Assembly (NCBI RefSeq): GCF_010882125.1
Contig: NZ_JAAGVZ010000028.1
Coordinates: 1-36,371, forward strand
Direction: 5' to 3'
Source: Peribacillus alkalitolerans
GTDB lineage: Bacteria; Bacillota; Bacilli; Bacillales; DSM-1321
DNA length: 36,371 bases
Below are positions 32,186 to 36,371 of this stretch, piece by piece (the first letter of the stretch is position 1; the number at the start of each line of letters is the position of its first letter). Both the position numbers and the translations under genes were made by a program. Below the pieces are notes generated by a model. The model was not told the origin of the DNA and made no database searches. It saw only the letters and a list, made by a program, of their open reading frames with translations.

Positions 32186-32329
32186 CTCAGTATTTCACAA
32201 TTAGATAATTTGGTGTTATATGTCATTAATATGGTTGGATTTATCTCTAAAGGATAAATTTGGACCTTTGAAGAAAAAAGATTCATAGCTCATTAGCCAC
32301 TCACTTACAAAAAATGGTGGATGAGTTAA

Positions 32330-32560
32330 ATTATGATCGCACTGGTGGATGTCCACATATCTCATGGAGGTCAACCCTCCCATGTCTCACAGAGTCTACG
32401 CTCTCAAATTCCTTCGTCCAACCTTTCCATGAGGTGGATGTCAGTCATGCTGCCCCACAGGGTCTTTGCCCGAAGTTTAGTTGCTTTGCTGACTAATCCG
32501 TGCTTCAAATGTACGTGACGTATGACACCAAAAAAACTACTTGCTACAAAACTGTTCTTA
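32330..32560 (-). ncRNA. Candidate bridge RNA region of IS A
   Basis: The region has no open frame but several pairable blocks: on minus CATGGGAGG...CCTCCATG forms a stem, GACATCCACC occurs twice (once beside CTCATGG, once beside TATGTGG), and GTGGACATCCAC is a short palindrome. The two halves could form the target- and donor-binding loops. Inferred from position and folding potential only. Confidence 0.35.
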
Positions 32561-32565
32561 CTAGA

Positions 32566-33858
32566 TTACGCTGCTTTTTCTACTACTCTTTCTCTCATAT
32601 GAGGGATATCCTTTAACATTCTCTCTTCACTAAACTCAAATTGTTTCTTCCCAATGGCAAAGAAAATCCGGATTAACTTATTACACAATGCAATCAGAGA
32701 CTGCATTTTCTTTAGTGGATTATCTGGACGTTGCGTATAGTAAGCGTGTAAGGCCTTAAATGCAGAGTTCTTTGCGACCATAATCATACAAACCCTGAAG
32801 AGAAGAGCCCTCAGCTTCTTCCTACCTCTTTTAGTAATCCTGGTTTGTCCCTTATGCTTACCAGAAGTATTCTCCTTCAAGCTCAATCCAGCCAACTTTA
32901 TGATTTGTCTAGGATGAGAGTAGTCTCCAAGATCTCCCACTTCCGCGAAAAATCCGGCAACAGTATCTCTCCCTACACCCTTGATGGCCAACATTTGTTG
33001 GACACCTGGGATATGTTCAATCAATTTGTCTATTTGTATATTTAATTCTTCGAATTTCATTTGGATTAGATCATATTTATCAAGCAGGGTGGTCAGTTCT
33101 AGCTTGGCCATTGTAGCTCCTTGTCGAAGTCCGATGGACTCATTGGCTGCTTGTTTCAACTCATGTATCTTGTTCATTCCCACACTACGTTTCACTGATT
33201 TTCTTAGATGATTTAATAGATCTTGGTCAGAGTATCCAAGCAGTTCATGTGGTAAGACTCCTAATCTTAAAAATTGCAGGGCTGCTTTCCCTTCCCATTT
33301 TTTAAAGACTTTCAGAAACTCTGGAAAATATCGATCTATCCAGTTATGAATCTGTCCTTGAACCGTTTGGAGGTCTTCAGACAGGAGATCACGAATTTTT
33401 TTCGCCACGCGGAGTTCTGCATAAACTCCTTGAGGAACCGTAGGTTCAGCGTATCTACCATCCTTGACCAACTGTGCAATAACTCTGGCATCTTTCACAT
33501 CGTTCTTAGTCGGTGAATTGTCGTCGAGTTCCTTACTTCTCTTTACATGCAATGGATTCACAGCGACAAACTTAATCTCATTTTCTTTTAGAATGTGAGC
33601 TAAATTAAGCCAATAATGACCGGTAGGCTCCATGCCTACTATCACTTTTTCCATGTTCTGTTCTTGCTTCAAATGATGAATCCACTGGAGAAATAGTTGA
33701 AATCCCTGCTTGGTATTTTCGAAATAACAAGGGGCACTAAACTCCATTCCTCTGAAATCTTGCGCGCGTGCGACATGCTTGAACTTGGCTATATCAACGC
33801 CTATAATAAGAGTCTGAGAAGTAATTTGAGCAATCTTTTCATTTTGGTTATAATTCAT
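32566..33858 (-). CDS. IS110-family transposase (bridge recombinase) A
   Basis: 430 aa. N-terminal RuvC-like DEDD set: Asp22 (IIGVDIAKFKH), Glu77 (GMEPTGHYW), Asp120 and Asp123 (KNDVKDARV). Coiled-coil middle. C-terminal Tnp domain with IKGVGRDTVAGFFAEVGDL and LAGLSLKENTSGKHKGQ, Ser332 being the likely nucleophile. Intact. AGGAGG is seven bases before the ATG. Acts with a structured RNA that pairs with donor and target DNA (known for IS621 and relatives). Sequence quite different from the transposase at 34231, so a separate element. Confidence 0.92.
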   Translation of the reverse strand: MNYNQNEKIAQITSQTLIIGVDIAKFKHVARAQDFRGMEFSAPCYFENTKQGFQLFLQWIHHLKQEQNMEKVIVGMEPTGHYWLNLAHILKENEIKFVAVNPLHVKRSKELDDNSPTKNDVKDARVIAQLVKDGRYAEPTVPQGVYAELRVAKKIRDLLSEDLQTVQGQIHNWIDRYFPEFLKVFKKWEGKAALQFLRLGVLPHELLGYSDQDLLNHLRKSVKRSVGMNKIHELKQAANESIGLRQGATMAKLELTTLLDKYDLIQMKFEELNIQIDKLIEHIPGVQQMLAIKGVGRDTVAGFFAEVGDLGDYSHPRQIIKLAGLSLKENTSGKHKGQTRITKRGRKKLRALLFRVCMIMVAKNSAFKALHAYYTQRPDNPLKKMQSLIALCNKLIRIFFAIGKKQFEFSEERMLKDIPHMRERVVEKAA

Positions 33859-33994
33859 TTTAAAGCCTCCTGGTATATGAGTAATGTCCTTTTCGCTGCC
33901 CAGCTTCAGTACACTCTCATTCTACCAAGAGGTTATTTTTTTGTTCAAATCTCATTTTCAGTCATTACAGGAATGCTGCCCCTTCGTATTATAA

Positions 33995-34028
33995 GGTCAG
34001 CCAGATATTTCTGGTTGACCATTTTTTA
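33995..34028 (+). terminator. Strong hairpin between the two IS elements
   Basis: GGTCAGCCAG and CTGGTTGACC (one mismatch) with loop ATATTT, then ATTTTTTATAAGG on plus. It would shield IS B from outside transcription. Confidence 0.75.
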
Positions 34029-34039
34029 TAAGGTTTTAT

Positions 34040-34228
34040 TATTACAGTAGCCAGCGTAGAACGTAACTACCCGTGGGGTTTAACCCCGTCAACTAAACCG
34101 TTCGCCCCCTACCTGTAGAAACATGATTAGCCTGGTTGGGACATAGATCTCGTATAACAAGCGAAGCTGTGATACTGCATGGAGGAATTAGGGGTTACTG
34201 GCAAATTACTAGTCTAGGAGGAGATTAA
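34040..34228 (+). ncRNA. Candidate bridge RNA region of IS B
   Basis: No open frame. GTGGGGTTTAACCCCG forms a tight stem at about 34072-34088. The segments around 34130-34200 (ATAGATCTCGTATAACAAGC, GATACTGCATGGAGG) could form internal loops. Position directly upstream of an IS110-type gene is the main argument; the guide loops were not identified. Confidence 0.4.
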
Positions 34229-34230
34229 GA

Positions 34231-35466
34231 ATGAATCCAGTCGTTGGTCTGGATGTGTCAAAAGGAGACAGTCAGGTACAAGCATTTTTGGATAAAGGCA
34301 AACCGTATCGTAAGAGCTTTAAAGTACCTCATACAGTTGAGGGGCTAGGCTTACTTTTAGAATTTCTTGAGGAAATAAAGATTGAAACGGGGCAAAAGCC
34401 TTCAGTCGTACTAGAATCAACTGGGCATTATCAGACTCCTGTTGTTCATTATTTAGAGGATAGAGGATATTTATTAATTATTATTAATCCTTTGATTTCC
34501 TATAAGGCAAAGGGTACAAGTCTAAGAAAAGTAAAAACAGACGCGATCGATGCTTACCTTCTTTGTGAATTATTCTATAAAGAGGAATTAGAGCCATATA
34601 AAAAGCGAGGAGTCCAACTGTTAAATCTTCGTAATCTCACAAGACAACATGAAAATATAACTGGTGTCATGATACAAACAAAGCTTCAATTTCAGGCTGT
34701 GCTTGAACAAGTCTTTCCTGAATATATAGGGGTTTTTTGGGACCTATATTCAGTCGTCTCACTCTTAACTCTTTCAGAGTTTCCCTCTTCTGAAGATATT
34801 TTGAGTGCAGATGAAGAAATCATTACTAACAAGATACGTGAGTTTTGTAAAAGTCGATCTAGCAAATGGGCAAAAGAGAAAGCCAAACAGCTTAAAGCTG
34901 CGGCAATTCGAAATCCTTTTGAAAAGACTGTGTATCAGAGTCATATATTGAGCCTTGGTATGTATATTAACATTCTTCTTCAATACAAAGAGCATCTATC
35001 AAAGTTAGAGTCAGAGATAGACGCTCTCGCTAAGGAAGTTGAAGAATATAATATTATCAAATCTATCCCTAGTATTGGAGAAAAAATCGCTGCCACGATT
35101 ATATCTGAAATTGGAGAGATAGATCGATTTAACAATCCTAAGAAGCTTGTAGCCTTCGCTGGTGTTGATCCTAGTGTCTTTGAATCTGGTAAATTTACAG
35201 CCACCAGAAATAAAATCACTAAAAGAGGATCTAGTAGGCTTCGGCATGCCTTATATATGGCGGTTCGTTGTGCTATTCGCGATTGTCGAAAGACAAAAAC
35301 AACCGATGAAATCATCCCACGCAACAAGAGAATGCGAGAGTTTTATGACAAGAAGCGTGAAGAAGGTAAGCCTTTTAAAGTGGCTGTAATAGCATGTTTA
35401 AATAAGCTGTTACATTGGATTTTTGCCCTGTTAAAAAACAATACGGTATTCCAAGATATAGCTTAG
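34231..35466 (+). CDS. IS110-family transposase (bridge recombinase) B
   Basis: 411 aa. DEDD residues: Asp8 (VGLDVSKGD), Glu62 (LESTGHYQ), Asp104 and Asp107 (KTDAIDAYL). C-terminal Tnp domain: SIPSIGEKIAATIISEIGEI, FAGVDPSVFESGKF with Ser319 as likely nucleophile, and NKITKRGSSRLRHALY. Intact, so possibly active. GGAGGAG lies eight bases before the ATG. Divergent from transposase A, 372 bases between their starts. Confidence 0.93.
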   Translation: MNPVVGLDVSKGDSQVQAFLDKGKPYRKSFKVPHTVEGLGLLLEFLEEIKIETGQKPSVVLESTGHYQTPVVHYLEDRGYLLIIINPLISYKAKGTSLRKVKTDAIDAYLLCELFYKEELEPYKKRGVQLLNLRNLTRQHENITGVMIQTKLQFQAVLEQVFPEYIGVFWDLYSVVSLLTLSEFPSSEDILSADEEIITNKIREFCKSRSSKWAKEKAKQLKAAAIRNPFEKTVYQSHILSLGMYINILLQYKEHLSKLESEIDALAKEVEEYNIIKSIPSIGEKIAATIISEIGEIDRFNNPKKLVAFAGVDPSVFESGKFTATRNKITKRGSSRLRHALYMAVRCAIRDCRKTKTTDEIIPRNKRMREFYDKKREEGKPFKVAVIACLNKLLHWIFALLKNNTVFQDIA

Positions 35467-35492
35467 AACCTAAATTCAACTAAAAAACACAA

Positions 35493-35530
35493 AACCTTCC
35501 AACTTTGTGAGAACGGAAGGTTATTTGGCA
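35493..35530 (+). terminator. Terminator after IS B transposase
   Basis: AACCTTCC pairs with GGAAGGTT, followed by ATTTGG; 27 bases past the stop. Confidence 0.7.
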
Positions 35531-35589
35531 TACATATTTTTAGTATAGCATGAAGAATTTAAAGTTTTTAATGAAAAATATTGACAAAC

Positions 35590-35672
35590 TATTAGCTGGT
35601 TTAGTCAAACAAACAAAAAGACCGCCGCAGCGATCACCCTCATTAACTCTTGCCCCCAATAGTTTAAGAAGA
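35590..35672 (-). repeat. Complete cassette repeat (E14)
   Basis: Minus order: CTTCTTAAACTATTGGGGGC then AAGAGTTAATGA (35641-35672), stem GATCGC-TGCG-GCGGTC with TTTTTG (35620-35635), TTTGACTAAACCAGCTAATAG (split: TTTGACTAAAC and CAGCTAATAG). Shows that the array continues beyond the IS elements. Serves as terminator of the VOC gene. Confidence 0.7.
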
Positions 35673-35719
35673 AATCTTTAGAATTGGAGATCTAATTCAT
35701 TTAAAGTTCCATTCAATAT

Positions 35720-36157
35720 TTATCTGATTTTCTCCGCCAACTCTAAAATAATTCCCTCTGGACCACGAACGTAGCATAACTTATAACTTTCTTCATATTG
35801 CTGTATCTCACTAAAGATTTCCGTGCCCTTATTTTTCAATTTGGCAACAATAGCTTCAATATCTTCAACAGCAAAGCAAATATGTCGGATACCTAGCGTA
35901 TTTGCAGAAGGTTGCTGAATATCTTTTTCATCTGACGGCGTATAAAATTTGACTAGCTCTATCCATGCCTGACCATCTGGCATCCCCATTCCTACACATG
36001 CCGTTTTAACACCATTAAGCCCAACTATTTTGTCCAACAGTTCTCCATCCAATTCCCATTCCGCCTGCACTTCAAGTCCTAAATCAAGAAAAAACGCTTT
36101 AGCCGCTGAAAGATCATTTACGTTTATACTCACATGATCTATTCTATTGATCTTCAT
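35720..36157 (-). CDS. VOC (glyoxalase/bleomycin-resistance fold) family protein
   Basis: 145 aa, two beta-alpha-beta-beta-beta modules: RIDHVSINVNDLSAAKAFFL (first metal His), IELVKFYTPSD, then RHICFAVEDIEAIVAKL and YVRGPEGIILELAEKI (last metal Glu). The set His-Glu-His-Glu typical of metal-dependent members is present, so an enzymatic lyase or dioxygenase-like role is possible; substrate unknown. GGAGG eight bases before the ATG. Lies between cassette repeats E14 and E15. Confidence 0.85.
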   Translation of the reverse strand: MKINRIDHVSINVNDLSAAKAFFLDLGLEVQAEWELDGELLDKIVGLNGVKTACVGMGMPDGQAWIELVKFYTPSDEKDIQQPSANTLGIRHICFAVEDIEAIVAKLKNKGTEIFSEIQQYEESYKLCYVRGPEGIILELAEKIR

Positions 36158-36247
36158 ATCTCATTCCTCCTATGTTCTTGTTATATTCAATACCTGTTTT
36201 CGTGTAAGATTTGTTTGAAATTCTAATCCGCTTAAAACAGGAAAATA

Positions 36248-36277
36248 TCCTTATTCAACAAACCGCCGAATATTCAA
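36248..36277 (-). repeat. Cassette repeat, right motif (E15), adjoining the group II intron
   Basis: Minus TTGAATATTCGGCGGTTTGT then TGAATAAGG, the right-motif pattern, 90 bases upstream of the VOC gene. The intron's 3' end is its immediate neighbour. Confidence 0.6.
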
Positions 36278-36371
36278 ATCGAGTAGGAGGCACGTTACCG
36301 TGCCGACCTCTCACACCACCGTACGTACCGTTCGGTATACGGCGGTTCGAAAGTTTATGTAATTACTAAAG
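36278..36371 (-). mobile_element. 3' end of a group II intron (domains V and VI), truncated by the window
   Basis: On minus, domain V reads GAACCGCCGTATACCGAACG and on to GTACGTACGGTGG (stem arms at 36316-36345). Domain VI follows as GGCACG-GTAA-CGTGCC, then CCTACTCGAT with an A seven bases from the end as branch point. The intron ends ...CGAT at 36278, the usual AY 3' boundary. The catalytic RNA 5' part and reverse transcriptase would lie to the right of the window. Confidence 0.8.

Larger units (their letters stand above)
32290..33960 (-). mobile_element. IS110-family insertion sequence A (ends not resolved)
   Basis: Comprises the transposase at 32566-33858 with a long structured non-coding region on its 3' side (about 32300-32560) and a short 5' leader. 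This layout fits the IS1111-like subgroup, whose bridge RNA is encoded downstream. IS110 elements lack clear terminal inverted repeats, so the limits are estimates. Confidence 0.65.
34030..35540 (+). mobile_element. IS110-family insertion sequence B (ends not resolved)
   Basis: Transposase gene at 34231-35466 preceded by about 200 non-coding, structured bases and followed by a terminator. Non-coding DNA on the 5' side is the layout of the IS110 subgroup proper, whose bridge RNA is encoded upstream of the gene. Confidence 0.65.
22610..36277 (-). other. Putative gene-cassette array (whole region)
   Basis: From E1 to E15 more than a dozen small unrelated genes, all on minus, are separated by copies of one composite repeat in one orientation: left motif at the gene's 3' side, a terminator hairpin in the middle, right motif at the next gene's 5' side. 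Two IS110 elements interrupt it. No integrase, phage, plasmid or conjugation gene is visible. Confidence 0.55.

Noticed and set aside
33697-34050. 117-codon plus-strand frame between the IS elements
   Set aside because: Antisense to the start of transposase A, no ribosome site, and it runs through the terminator-like hairpin at 33995.
22610-36277. Classical integron attC sites
   Set aside because: The repeats do not show the strict GTTRRRY/RYYYAAC pairs with standard spacing, and no tyrosine integrase is present; only the general architecture is similar.

Overview
The window is chromosomal DNA of a low-GC, spore-former-type Bacillaceae member (Bacillus sensu lato). Gene content and order resemble the Bacillus subtilis yng / parE-parC / plsY neighbourhood: Gram-positive GGAGG ribosome sites, frequent TTG/GTG starts, Rho-independent terminators and an SOS box of the Bacillus LexA type. 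I cannot name a species. Nearly everything lies on the minus strand; only plsY and one IS110-family transposase are on plus.

Core part (1-22000). From the left edge: an ATP-pyrophosphatase (Dph6-like) and a GNAT acetyltransferase, then a PhnB-type VOC protein. Next is a complete leucine/isovalerate degradation operon, transcribed right to left: tetR - yngJ (isovaleryl-CoA dehydrogenase) - yngI (acyl-CoA ligase) - yngHA/yngHB/yngE (methylcrotonyl-CoA carboxylase) - yngG (HMG-CoA lyase) - yngF (methylglutaconyl-CoA hydratase). Together these would take isovaleryl-CoA to acetyl-CoA and acetoacetate. Two cre-like sites, a TetR-type palindrome and a tetR promoter lie upstream. The tetR gene has no ATG/GTG/TTG start; AUU is the only sensible one. 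Then come a secreted protein, a 21-bp degenerate tandem repeat block, a 5'-nucleotidase lipoprotein, parC-parE (topoisomerase IV, with an SOS-box-like promoter), a CoA-binding protein, a remnant of a glycine-betaine binding protein, a nucleobase permease and plsY.

Accessory part (22000-36371). Past plsY the DNA becomes a run of small, functionally unrelated genes, all on the minus strand: a UPF0158 protein, several one- to four-helix membrane proteins, a YrvL-like protein, an NTF2-like protein, a nucleoside deaminase, a double DUF4822 lipoprotein, an ankyrin lipoprotein, a truncated VanY carboxypeptidase, and decayed genes. Most are separated by one recurring composite repeat: a left motif (minus strand AACTAAAGGGGGCGTT), a stem-loop with a T-run, and a right motif (AAAGGGGCGGTTTAGTTTAA). 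The outer parts are inverted repeats of each other, and orientation is always the same relative to the genes. This resembles an integron-style gene-cassette array, but no integrase is visible. It is the most interesting feature here.

Right end. Two divergently oriented, different IS110-family elements (DEDD recombinases with candidate bridge-RNA regions) interrupt the array at about 32.2-35.5 kb. The array pattern then resumes around a VOC-family gene. At the very edge, the 3' end (domains V and VI) of a minus-strand group II intron abuts a right-motif copy of the cassette repeat.
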